Of a stretch of 64,000 nt of DNA, positions 25,492-33,202 are shown in pieces (positions within the stretch are counted from its first letter, which is position 1; every line of letters starts with the position of its first letter). Source of the DNA: CALMEC01 sp964628685 (GTDB lineage: Bacteria; Actinomycetota; Thermoleophilia; Miltoncostaeales; Miltoncostaeaceae); assembly GCA_964628685.1 (NCBI GenBank), contig CAZVNM010000005.1, positions 124,001 to 188,000 on the forward strand, in the 5' to 3' direction. Made by a program: the position numbers and the translations under genes. A model generated the notes under the pieces. The model made no database searches and had not been told where the DNA came from. It was given only the letters and a program-made list of their open reading frames with translations.

Positions 25492-25497
25492 TAGCAT
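25492..25497 (+). promoter_or_regulatory. Probable -10 element of the histidine kinase gene
   Basis: TAGCAT, ten bases before ATG 25508; little room for a leader. Confidence 0.45.
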
Positions 25498-25507
25498 GGC
25501 AGTCCCG

Positions 25508-26728
25508 ATGAGCGAGGTCCAGCACGACCAGGCGGGCATCACCGCCCTCATGTCCGTCACAACGCCCGGCGACGACCCCGCCGACGTCGCGGCCGAGCTG
25601 GGGCGCCTGCTACGGGCGATCTCGGACGCGCTCGGCGGACAGGCGGCGGTGCTGCAGGCGGTCGACCCGCGCGAGGGCCGCTTCGCGGTGGTCGACTCGG
25701 TGAACTTCTCCGGCGAGCCGTTCGACCTGCACGACGCCCCGGTGGGCGAGGGGCCCGCGGGGCAGGCGCACAACGAGGGACTTGAGATCGAGGTGGAGGC
25801 CGGGGCACTGCCGCGGGCGCTGGCCGATGCGGGACTCCGCCACGCGGTCGCCCTCCCCGTGCGCACCCCGGAACGCTCGCACGGGGTCATCTGGGTGGCC
25901 GGCGCCCACCCGCTCTCCGGCGAGCCCCTGTGCCGCCACGCGGCGCGGGTCGGCGCCGAGCGGGTGGCCGCGCTCTTCGAGCAGCTGCGGCTCACCGAGA
26001 CCCTCGAGCGCGCCATGGCCCAGATCCTCGAGGGCGACGAGCGCATGCTGGGACGGATCGGCCTGGACATCCACGACGGCCCCACCCAGCAGCTGTCGGT
26101 CGCGCTGCTCGAGGTGCAGCTCCTCGAGGCCGAGGTCGACGACCTGGACCGCGCCGGCGAGACGGTGCCGGAACGGCTTCGCGACGGGCTCGGTCGCATC
26201 TACGAGACCCTGGGCGGCGCCCTGCAGGAGATGCGCGAGCTCATCGGCCACCTGCGACCCGCCCAGTTCGAGAACAACATCCTCCCCGACGTGCTGCGCG
26301 GTGCGGTGCGCTCGTTCGCGACGCAATCGGGGGTCATCGTCGACTTCGAGGCGCGCGGCGAGTTCCCGGACGTGCAGGTCTCGCTCACGCAGAAGATCAC
26401 CTTCTACCGCATCCTCCAGGAGGCCCTCAACAACGCCGGACGCCACGGGCAGGCATCCGAGATCTCGGTGCGGCTGCGCGAGGGCCCGGCGGGCATCACC
26501 CTGGAGGTGCGCGACAACGGCCGCGGCTTCGACCCGGCGGCCATCCAGCGTCCGAGCTCCAGCAACCCGCAGGCCCGCTACGACCTGTACGGCATGCGCG
26601 ACCGCGCGCAGCTTCTGGGCGGGTCGCTGGACGTGTCGAGCAGCCGCGGGCAGGGGTCGATCATCACGGTGTTCCTGCCGCGGTGGCGCGGCAGCGAGCG
26701 CGGGCGGGTCGGTCAGATCGGTGGCTGA
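25508..26728 (+). CDS. Cytoplasmic GAF histidine kinase (NarL-partner type)
   Basis: This 406-residue kinase has no membrane segment. An N-terminal GAF-like domain (about 25-160) is followed by a HisKA_3 dimerisation helix with the phosphorylated His189 in GLDIHDGPTQQLS. A HATPase domain follows, with LQEALNNAGRHG (about 303-314), DNGRGFDP (336-343) and YGMRDRAQLLGG. It is divergent from two response regulators, the expected partners. Its end overlaps the start of trpF by eight bases, which ties kinase translation to tryptophan synthesis genes. Confidence 0.92.
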   Translation: MSEVQHDQAGITALMSVTTPGDDPADVAAELGRLLRAISDALGGQAAVLQAVDPREGRFAVVDSVNFSGEPFDLHDAPVGEGPAGQAHNEGLEIEVEAGALPRALADAGLRHAVALPVRTPERSHGVIWVAGAHPLSGEPLCRHAARVGAERVAALFEQLRLTETLERAMAQILEGDERMLGRIGLDIHDGPTQQLSVALLEVQLLEAEVDDLDRAGETVPERLRDGLGRIYETLGGALQEMRELIGHLRPAQFENNILPDVLRGAVRSFATQSGVIVDFEARGEFPDVQVSLTQKITFYRILQEALNNAGRHGQASEISVRLREGPAGITLEVRDNGRGFDPAAIQRPSSSNPQARYDLYGMRDRAQLLGGSLDVSSSRGQGSIITVFLPRWRGSERGRVGQIGG

Positions 26729-27350
26729 GGCGCCGCGGGTCAAGATCTGCGGGCTCACCGACCCGGACGAGGCGGCCGCCAGCGCGGCGCTGGACGTCTG
26801 GGCGATCGGCCTCGTGTTCGCCGAGGCCTCGCCGCGCCACGTGGCCGGCGCACGGGCGGCCGAGGTCGCGGCCGCGATCCCGGCGGGCGTCGCGCGCGTG
26901 GGCGTGTTCGTCGACCCGTCGCTCGACGAGCTGGTGGACGCCGCCCGAGGCTGCGGGCTCACCCACGTGCAGGTGCACGGGGCCGCACCGTCGGCGCGGG
27001 CCACCCGCGACGCCACCGGGTGCGCGGTCATCGCGGCGTTCGCCGTCGCCGGCCGTGAGGACATCGCGCGCGCCGCGGCGTCGGACGCCGACATGGTCAT
27101 CCTCGACACGTCGGTGCCGGGTCGCCACGGCGGCACCGGCCGCTCGTTCGACTGGGACCTGCTCGCAGGCGGGCCCATCCCCGGCCCCTTCATCCTGGCG
27201 GGTGGGCTCACCCCCGAGAACGTGGGTGAGGCCGTGCGGTCGGCCGCCCCGTGGGCGGTGGACGTCTCGAGCGGGGTGGAGCGGTCACCGGGCCGCAAGG
27301 ACCTCGCGCGCGTGGCGGCGTTCGTCGCGGCGGCGCGAACGGTCGCCTGA
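26721..27350 (+). CDS. trpF: Phosphoribosylanthranilate isomerase TrpF
   Basis: TrpF converts phosphoribosylanthranilate to the carboxyphenylamino-deoxyribulose phosphate. The 209 residues show VKICGLTDPDEA (catalytic Cys), the Asp region VILDTSVPGRHGGTG and the phosphate loop FILAGGLTPENV and VDVSSGVERSPGRKD. GTG 26721 lies inside the histidine kinase frame, eight bases before its stop, so translation is coupled. It is followed after 15 bases by trpB. TrpC, D, E and G are not in the window. Confidence 0.94.
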   Translation: MAEAPRVKICGLTDPDEAAASAALDVWAIGLVFAEASPRHVAGARAAEVAAAIPAGVARVGVFVDPSLDELVDAARGCGLTHVQVHGAAPSARATRDATGCAVIAAFAVAGREDIARAAASDADMVILDTSVPGRHGGTGRSFDWDLLAGGPIPGPFILAGGLTPENVGEAVRSAAPWAVDVSSGVERSPGRKDLARVAAFVAAARTVA

Positions 27351-27365
27351 CACCATGTGAGGACC

Positions 27366-28541
27366 ATGGACGAGACCACGACACGATTCGGTGACTACGG
27401 CGGGCGCTTCGTGCCCGAGACCGTGATGGGCGCGCTGGACGAGCTGGCGGAGGCGCTCGCGGGCCACCGCGAGGACGACGGCTTCTGGCAGGAGTACCAC
27501 GAGCTCCTCACCACCTACGTCGGCCGGCCGACGCCGCTCACCCGCGCGCACAAGCTGGGCGCCGAGTACGGCATCGAGCACCTCTACCTCAAGCGTGAGG
27601 ACCTCTGCCACACCGGTGCGCACAAGATCAACAACGCGCTGGGGCAGATGCTGCTCGCGCGCCGCATGGGGAAGACCCGCATCATCGCCGAGACCGGCGC
27701 CGGTCAGCACGGCGTGGCCACGGCGACCGCCGCGGCCCTGCTGGGCATGGCCTGCTGCGTCTACATGGGGCGCGTCGACATGAAGCGCCAGCGTCTGAAC
27801 GTGGTGCGCATGCGCATGCTGGGGGCCGAGGTGCGGCCGGTGGACTCCGGAAGCGGCACCCTCAAGGACGCCACCAGCGAGGCCATCCGCGACTGGGTCA
27901 CCAACGTGCGCGACACCCACTACGTGATCGGCTCGGCGGTCGGGCCGGCGCCCTACCCCGAGCTCGTGGCACGGCTGCAGGCGGTCATCGGCGACGAGAC
28001 GCGGCGTCAGATCCAGGAGGTCGAGGGACGCCTGCCCGGGACGGTCCTCGCCTGCATCGGCGGCGGATCGAACGCGATCGGCATGTTCCGCGCGTTCCTG
28101 GACGACGTCGACGTGGAGCTGATCGGCGTGGAGGCCGCCGGCCACGGCCTCGAGAGCGGCGCGCACGGCGCCCCGCTGGCGGCCGGTCGCCCGGGCGTGC
28201 TGCACGGCTCGTACTCGTACCTGCTGCAGGACGCCAGCGGACAGGTGGTGGAGGCCCACTCCATCTCGGCCGGACTGGACTACCCGGGGGTGGGTCCCGA
28301 GCACTCGGCGCTCCGCGACAGCGGCCGGGTGCGGTACGTCAACGCCACCGACGCGCAGGCGCTCGATGCGTTCCAGACCTGCACGCGCCTGGAGGGCATC
28401 ATCCCGGCGCTCGAGACCGCGCACGCGCTGGCGGCGCTGCCGCAGCTGCGCGGGGACCTGGCCGAACCGGTCGTCATCTCCTTCTCGGGACGCGGCGACA
28501 AGGACGTGGACGCGGTCGCCGAGGCGGTGGGGCTGGAATGA
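27366..28541 (+). CDS. trpB: Tryptophan synthase beta subunit
   Basis: TrpB condenses indole with serine using pyridoxal phosphate. The 391-residue protein begins MDETTTRFGDYGGRFVPETV and has the PLP lysine Lys87 in CHTGAHKINNALGQ, ETGAGQHGVATA, the phosphate-binding ACIGGGSNAIGMF and the C-terminal SFSGRGDKDVD. ATG 27366 matches the family start; GTG 27357 would add three residues. The stop overlaps the trpA start (ATGA), as is usual for this channelling pair. Confidence 0.97.
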   Translation: MDETTTRFGDYGGRFVPETVMGALDELAEALAGHREDDGFWQEYHELLTTYVGRPTPLTRAHKLGAEYGIEHLYLKREDLCHTGAHKINNALGQMLLARRMGKTRIIAETGAGQHGVATATAAALLGMACCVYMGRVDMKRQRLNVVRMRMLGAEVRPVDSGSGTLKDATSEAIRDWVTNVRDTHYVIGSAVGPAPYPELVARLQAVIGDETRRQIQEVEGRLPGTVLACIGGGSNAIGMFRAFLDDVDVELIGVEAAGHGLESGAHGAPLAAGRPGVLHGSYSYLLQDASGQVVEAHSISAGLDYPGVGPEHSALRDSGRVRYVNATDAQALDAFQTCTRLEGIIPALETAHALAALPQLRGDLAEPVVISFSGRGDKDVDAVAEAVGLE

Positions 28542-29335
28542 ACGACGGCATCGCACGGATCGAGGCGGCGTTCACGAGCGCCGTCGGGGCGGCCTTCATC
28601 CCGTACGTCATGACCGGGTACCCGGATCTCGAGACGAGCGTCGGTTACGCCTCGGTGATGGCGCGCTACGCCGACGTCATCGAGCTGGGGGTGCCGTTCT
28701 CGGACCCGCTGGCGGACGGTCCAGTCATCCAGGCCGCCGGTCAGGTGGCCCTGGAGGCGGGCACCACGCCCGCGGAGGTCCTGCGGGTGGCCGACCGGCT
28801 GCGAAACGGGCCGCCGGTCGTCATCATGACCTACCTCAACACGGTGCTCGCGCCGGGACCGGCCGACTTCTTCGCCGACTGCGCCGCCGCGGGGGTCGCG
28901 GGGATCCTCATCCCGGACCTGCCGCTCGAGGAGTCCGACGAGATCAGGGCGGCCGCCCACCACCACGGCGTGGCGCTCGTGCCGTTCGCGGCGCCGACGT
29001 CGAGCGACGCCCGCCTGGCCGCGATCGGCAGCCGCGCCGAGGGCTTCGTCTACTGCGTGGCGGTCACCGGCGTCACCGGCGGGGGCATCACGATCGACGA
29101 TGCCTTCACGGCGTTCCTCACCCGGGCCCGACGTCACATCGCCGCCCCACTGGCGGTTGGCTTCGGCGTACGCACGCCGGACGACGCCTCCCGGGTCGGC
29201 TCCAGCGCCGACGGGGTCATCATCGGCAGCGAGCTCATCCGCATCGTCAATGCGGCGGCCTCGCCGGCGGCGGCCGAGCGCGCACTGGACGAGTACGCCC
29301 GGAGCATCAAGCAGGCCCTCCAGCGCTCCCGCTGA
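28538..29335 (+). CDS. trpA: Tryptophan synthase alpha subunit
   Basis: TrpA cleaves indole-3-glycerol phosphate and passes indole to TrpB. The 265 residues include PYVMTGYPDLE, the catalytic Glu in VIELGVPFSDPLADGPVIQ, the catalytic Asp in ILIPDLPLEE, YCVAVTGVTGGG and VGFGVRTPDDA. The start overlaps the trpB stop. The last 60 or so bases are duplicated downstream as decayed non-coding copies (see the repeat at 29271-29515). Confidence 0.96.
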   Translation: MNDGIARIEAAFTSAVGAAFIPYVMTGYPDLETSVGYASVMARYADVIELGVPFSDPLADGPVIQAAGQVALEAGTTPAEVLRVADRLRNGPPVVIMTYLNTVLAPGPADFFADCAAAGVAGILIPDLPLEESDEIRAAAHHHGVALVPFAAPTSSDARLAAIGSRAEGFVYCVAVTGVTGGGITIDDAFTAFLTRARRHIAAPLAVGFGVRTPDDASRVGSSADGVIIGSELIRIVNAAASPAAAERALDEYARSIKQALQRSR

Positions 29336-29515
29336 CCGCGCGTCAGCGGCGGTGAGCTCGTCCGGCGTCCGCGACCGCGGCGGCGGCCGAGCGCGCTCCG
29401 GATGCGTGGGCCTGGAGCATGAAGCTGGCCCTCCAGCGCTCCCGCTGACCGCGCGTCAGCGGCGGTGAGCTCGTCCGGCGTCGCGACCGCGGCGGCGCGG
29501 CCGAGCGCGGCCCGG
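29271..29515 (+). repeat. Tandem duplication of the trpA 3' end, about 114 bp period
   Basis: The block GGCCGAGCGC starts at 29271, 29385 and 29499, and the segment CCCTCCAGCGCTCCCGCTGA with its stop recurs at 29333 and 29446. The second copy would translate to a trpA-like tail ending LALQRSR and the same stop, but with changes in between. So slightly more than two copies stand in tandem, the first inside trpA and the rest non-coding. Confidence 0.85.
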
Positions 29516-29665
29516 ATGCGTGGGTCCGCGGTGCATCTCACCGGCCTCGGTGCCTTCCGCTGCCCGCGCAGAGCATGGGAAAAAGGTCGGGCGCGATGCG
29601 CCGCCACCCCCGTCGAGGGACATTCTCACAGCCCGAAAGCCCTTCACTGGAGGGTTTGGACAGGA

Positions 29666-29688
29666 TTGTCCCGTTTCGATCGGGACAA
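29666..29688. promoter_or_regulatory. Inverted repeat upstream of the cd1-type gene
   Basis: Perfect 8-bp arms TTGTCCCG and CGGGACAA stand around TTTCGAT in an AT-rich stretch about 105 bases before the start of the nirS-like gene. It could be an operator or the trpA terminator; I cannot tell which. A possible -10 (CATTAT, 29745-29750) lies downstream. Confidence 0.5.
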
Positions 29689-29780
29689 ATATCCACAACA
29701 TGAGTGTGCGATGTAGAAAAGCCCCGGGCGTCAGATTAAGGTTGCATTATCGTCGTCGTCATGCGGCGGCGAACACGACC

Positions 29781-29786
29781 AGGAGG
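29781..29786 (+). promoter_or_regulatory. Strong ribosome binding site of the nirS-like gene
   Basis: AGGAGG, six bases before ATG 29793. It is a full consensus site after a leader, unlike the many leaderless genes around it. Confidence 0.75.
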
Positions 29787-29792
29787 TGAGAG

Positions 29793-31490
29793 ATGAGGTA
29801 CCTGAACCGATCGAATCGCCTCGTTCGTCTCGCCGCGCTCGCATGTGCAGGGGTCGCCGCCTTCGGCATGACCGCCTGCGGCGGCGACGACGAGGGATCC
29901 GGCACGGCGTCCACCGAGACGTCCGCGTCGACCCCTGATACTTCGGCATCGACACCGGCGCCCCCCGAGGGCGTGGCGCTCGACGAGGCGAAGTACAAGG
30001 AGGGATCGGACATCTACTTCAAGCAGTGCGCCGGTTGTCACGGCTCACTGCGCGCGGGGGCCACAGGCCCGCCGCTCGAGCCCGCGACCATGCAGACGCG
30101 TGGCACCGCGGCGCTCGAGGCCATCGTCACCAACGGCCTTCCGGGCGGCATGCCGCCGTGGGGCAAGGCCGGGTTCCTGACCAAGGACGAGGTCAGCACC
30201 ATGGCCCGGTTCCTCCAGATGGAGGTCCCGGAGCCGCCGCCCCTCACGCTCGAGGAGGCGAAGGAGAGCTGGAAGCTCATCGTCCCGCCCGAGAAGCGGC
30301 CGACCAAGCCCGAGACCAAACGCAACTGGCGCGACTACATGGGCGTCATCCTGCGTGACGCCGGCAAGGTCGCCATCTTCGACGGCAAGACCAAGGAGCG
30401 GGTCGCCCTGCTCAACACCGGCTACGCGGTCCACATCCTGCGTTCCAGCAAGAGTGGCCGGTACTACTACGCCATCGGCCGTGACGGCAAGGTCACGCTG
30501 ATCGACCTGTGGACGCCGACCCCGACGGTCGTCGCCGAGGTCAAGGGCTGCATCGACGCACGCAGCGTCGAGGGCTCCAAGTTCAAGGGCTACGAGGACA
30601 AGTACATCATCGAGGGCTGCTACTGGCCCGTGCAGTTCGTGGTGTACGACGGTCTGACCCTCGAGCCGAAGTCGGTGGTCCCGGTCCCGCAGGAGACCTT
30701 CGACACCGGTGAGAAGCTGGCCGAGGTCCGCGTTGCCGCCATCGCCGCGTCGCACGACGCGCCGGTGTGGCTGGTGGCCCTCAAGGAGGCCGGGTTCGTC
30801 GCGGTCGTCGACTACAGCAAGCCGGACTTCCCGATCGTCAAGAAGATCGAGGCCCAGCGCTTCCTGCACGACGGTGGTTTCGACCGCACCGGACGCTACT
30901 TCGCCATCGCGGCCAACAACAAGAACCAGATGGTCGTGCTGGACGTCAAGGAGCAGAAGTTCGTCGCCCGCATCGACACCGGCAAGGGGCCGCACCCGGG
31001 TCGCGGTGCCAACTGGCAGGACCCAGAGTTCGGTTGGGTCATGGCCACCACCCACATGGGTGAGGGCAAGATGACCATCTTCGGTGCCGACCCGGTGGGA
31101 CGGCCCGACATCGCGTGGAAGGTCGTGCGCGAGGTGAAGCTGCCGCCCGGCAGCGGCACCCTCTTCCTGAAGACCCACGAGAACTCCCCGTGGGTGTGGA
31201 CGGACACGACGCTGTCGACCACGCCGAAGTCGGCCCGGACCATCTGCGTCTACGACAAGAAGAAGATGAAGCTGCACAAGTGCTGGGAGGCCGCCAAGTG
31301 GGGTCGTGGCGTGCACTTCGAGTACAACCAGGCCGGCACCGAGGTATGGGTGTCCAACTGGGACCGCAAGGGTGAGCTCATCATCTACAACGACAAGACG
31401 CTGAAGGTGACGAAGCGCATCACCGGTCCGTGGCTCATCACGCCGACCGGCAAGTTCAACGTGTTCAACACCGCGAACGACATCTACTGA
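29793..31490 (+). CDS. nirS: Cytochrome cd1 nitrite reductase-like lipoprotein (NirS family)
   Basis: NirS reduces nitrite to nitric oxide with one heme c and one heme d1. The 565-residue protein has a lipoprotein signal ending MTAC (Cys29) and a Thr/Ser-rich linker. A cytochrome c domain carries CAGCH (79-83) and the Met region GGMPPWG (Met120). An eight-bladed d1 propeller follows with the conserved His residues in NTGYAVH (214), IAASHDAP (321) and QRFLHDGG (359), plus KGPHPGRGANW and the tail TPTGKFNVFNTANDIY. These match NirS better than its relatives NirN and NirF. Lipid anchoring is unusual for this family. No heme d1 synthesis genes are in the window, so activity is inferred. Confidence 0.85.
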   Translation: MRYLNRSNRLVRLAALACAGVAAFGMTACGGDDEGSGTASTETSASTPDTSASTPAPPEGVALDEAKYKEGSDIYFKQCAGCHGSLRAGATGPPLEPATMQTRGTAALEAIVTNGLPGGMPPWGKAGFLTKDEVSTMARFLQMEVPEPPPLTLEEAKESWKLIVPPEKRPTKPETKRNWRDYMGVILRDAGKVAIFDGKTKERVALLNTGYAVHILRSSKSGRYYYAIGRDGKVTLIDLWTPTPTVVAEVKGCIDARSVEGSKFKGYEDKYIIEGCYWPVQFVVYDGLTLEPKSVVPVPQETFDTGEKLAEVRVAAIAASHDAPVWLVALKEAGFVAVVDYSKPDFPIVKKIEAQRFLHDGGFDRTGRYFAIAANNKNQMVVLDVKEQKFVARIDTGKGPHPGRGANWQDPEFGWVMATTHMGEGKMTIFGADPVGRPDIAWKVVREVKLPPGSGTLFLKTHENSPWVWTDTTLSTTPKSARTICVYDKKKMKLHKCWEAAKWGRGVHFEYNQAGTEVWVSNWDRKGELIIYNDKTLKVTKRITGPWLITPTGKFNVFNTANDIY

Positions 31491-31502
31491 TCCATCGACC
31501 CG

Positions 31503-31535
31503 TCGTGGGCGGCGGCCTCGGCTCGCCGCCCACGA
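31503..31535 (+). terminator. Hairpin after the nirS-like gene
   Basis: Perfect 12-bp arms TCGTGGGCGGCG and CGCCGCCCACGA around a nine-base loop, starting 13 bases past the stop. No T tract follows. Confidence 0.65.
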
Positions 31536-31540
31536 CACCC

Positions 31541-31570
31541 CGAACGTCCCGGCACATGCCGGGACGTTCG
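31541..31570 (+). terminator. Second hairpin after the nirS-like gene
   Basis: Perfect 14-bp arms CGAACGTCCCGGCA and TGCCGGGACGTTCG around CA. Together with the hairpin just before, it should separate the nirS-like gene from the copper genes. Confidence 0.65.
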
Positions 31571-31597
31571 TACGGTTCCACCGCCGAAATGGGCGGA

Positions 31598-31603
31598 TAG
31601 GAT
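31598..31603 (+). promoter_or_regulatory. Leaderless -10 element
   Basis: TAGGAT, nine bases before ATG 31613 of the His-rich membrane protein gene; it follows the two hairpins directly. Confidence 0.5.
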
Positions 31604-31612
31604 TCCGCCCCA

Positions 31613-32173
31613 ATGGGGCCGACGACCGCCAGCGCGCTGCGCCGCGCGAGCTTCACGACGCTGACGCTGGCGATCACAGGGGCCGCCCATGCGGCCACCG
31701 GGGGCGACGTGCACCTGACGGCGCTCGCGCCGTTCATCTGGCTCAACGTCTTCGCCGCGTGCTTCCTCGTCGGGCGCGTCACGGGCCCGGGTGAATACCG
31801 CACGTGGGGCCCGGTCCGCACGCTCGGCGGTCTGGTGGGCGGCCAGTTCCTGGCCCACCTCGCCCTGGGCGCCGCGCCCTGGCTCCTGGGGCTCTCGCAG
31901 CATCACCATGCGGCCGGGATGACCGGCCACGCGATGGCGGTGCACACCGCCGCCGCCGGGCTCATCGCGGTGATCCTGTGGTTCGGGGATCGCGCACTCG
32001 CCCGCACGGTGCGGATCATCGGGATGGTCATCGGTGCCGGCCGCACGCGTCCGCGCCCGCCGCGGGCGACGCGCACGCTGCTGGCGGCCCGGCGGACCAT
32101 GGTGCCCGCGCGGCGGTTCGACCGCACCGCGCCGGCACGCGGGCCACCGGCGCCCGCCGCGGCCGCCGCCTAA
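31613..32173 (+). CDS. Histidine-rich small membrane protein
   Basis: This 186-residue protein is not recognised by name. It has about four membrane segments (around FTTLTLAITGAAHA, LAPFIWLNVFAACFLVG, LGGLVGGQFLAHLALG and AAGLIAVILWFG) and the cluster HHHAAGMTGHAMAVH facing one side, which could bind copper. The C-terminus is basic and proline-rich. It directly precedes the mbnP-mbnH-copC-ycnI run, so a role in copper handling is a reasonable guess from context, not from homology. Confidence 0.75.
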   Translation: MGPTTASALRRASFTTLTLAITGAAHAATGGDVHLTALAPFIWLNVFAACFLVGRVTGPGEYRTWGPVRTLGGLVGGQFLAHLALGAAPWLLGLSQHHHAAGMTGHAMAVHTAAAGLIAVILWFGDRALARTVRIIGMVIGAGRTRPRPPRATRTLLAARRTMVPARRFDRTAPARGPPAPAAAAA

Positions 32174-32290
32174 CCGCCGTTTCCTTCGGTGGTCGGGTGT
32201 GCGGTCACACGCACATTCCCGACCATTCCGCGCCGCCACACCCCGCACACGGGCGGGGGTGACGCGCGCATCCTCCGAAAGGAACCCGGC

Positions 32291-33199
32291 ATGAAGAAGG
32301 CCCACCTCGGACTGGCGGCCGTCGCGGTCGCCGCCACCATCGCACCCATGGCGTCGGCGGCCACCGCCCCCGCGCGCCAGAGCGTCGACATCGACTTCAC
32401 CGCCGTCAACGGCACCCAGCGGGTGGCGTGCGGCGTCCCGCTCACGAACCTCGGGACCACCGGCGCGACCGCCCAGGTCCAGGACCTGCGCTTCTACGTC
32501 TCGAACGTCCGCATGATGCGGGCCAACGGCACGTCGGTGCCGGTCAGGCTCCGCGCCAACGACGGCTTCAACCTGACGCGCAACGGTCAGTCGATCACGC
32601 TGATCGACCTGGAGAACGGCACCGGCCTCTGCGCCGACGAGGGTGACCGTCGCATGAACAGCCGTGTGCGCGGGACCGTCCCGGCGGGCAGGTACACCGG
32701 CGTCACCATGACGGTCGGCGTGCCGCTCGCCCTCAACCACACCGACCCCACCACCACCGCGGCCCCGCTCAACCTCATCAGCATGAACTGGAGTTGGCAG
32801 TCGGGTCGCAAGTACACGAAGATCGAGCTCGGCAGGCCGCAGGCTCCCGGCGCCGCCGCCCCCGGCAAGGACTTCATGTTCCACGTGGGCAGCACCGGCT
32901 GTGTCGGCAACCCCATGGCGGGCGAGCGGGTCTCGTGCAACGCGCCCAACCGCATGAAGGTCACGTTCAAGCGCTTCGACCCCGCCAGGCAGCGGATCGC
33001 CTTCGACATCCGCGCCATGACCGCCGGGCTCGACGTCACCGTCGACCAGGGTGGCGCGGCCGGCTGCATGGCCGGCCCGAAGGATCCGGAGTGCGTCGTC
33101 ATGCGTCGCGGGGCGATCGACTGGAGGGCCGACGGCACCGGCACCGGCCGGATCCTCGGCGACGGCACCCTGCAGCGCCTCTTCCGGCTCGTGCGATAG
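32291..33199 (+). CDS. mbnP: MbnP-like four-Cys copper protein (metallo-mystery pair)
   Basis: This secreted 302-residue protein matches the MbnP family, whose members bind copper after the partner MbnH oxidises a tryptophan to kynurenine. A signal peptide (to about ASAATA) is followed by Cys47, Cys114, Cys204 and Cys216 (ACGVP, GLCADEGD, HVGSTGCVGN, VSCNAPN) and a further pair, Cys259 and Cys268. The candidate modified tryptophans are Trp167 and Trp169 in ISMNWSWQSGRKY. His150 and His198 are possible ligands. AAAGGA precedes ATG 32291. The mbnH-like gene starts right after, which is the family's standard arrangement. Confidence 0.88.
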   Translation: MKKAHLGLAAVAVAATIAPMASAATAPARQSVDIDFTAVNGTQRVACGVPLTNLGTTGATAQVQDLRFYVSNVRMMRANGTSVPVRLRANDGFNLTRNGQSITLIDLENGTGLCADEGDRRMNSRVRGTVPAGRYTGVTMTVGVPLALNHTDPTTTAAPLNLISMNWSWQSGRKYTKIELGRPQAPGAAAPGKDFMFHVGSTGCVGNPMAGERVSCNAPNRMKVTFKRFDPARQRIAFDIRAMTAGLDVTVDQGGAAGCMAGPKDPECVVMRRGAIDWRADGTGTGRILGDGTLQRLFRLVR

Positions 33200-33202
33200 G
33201 GG

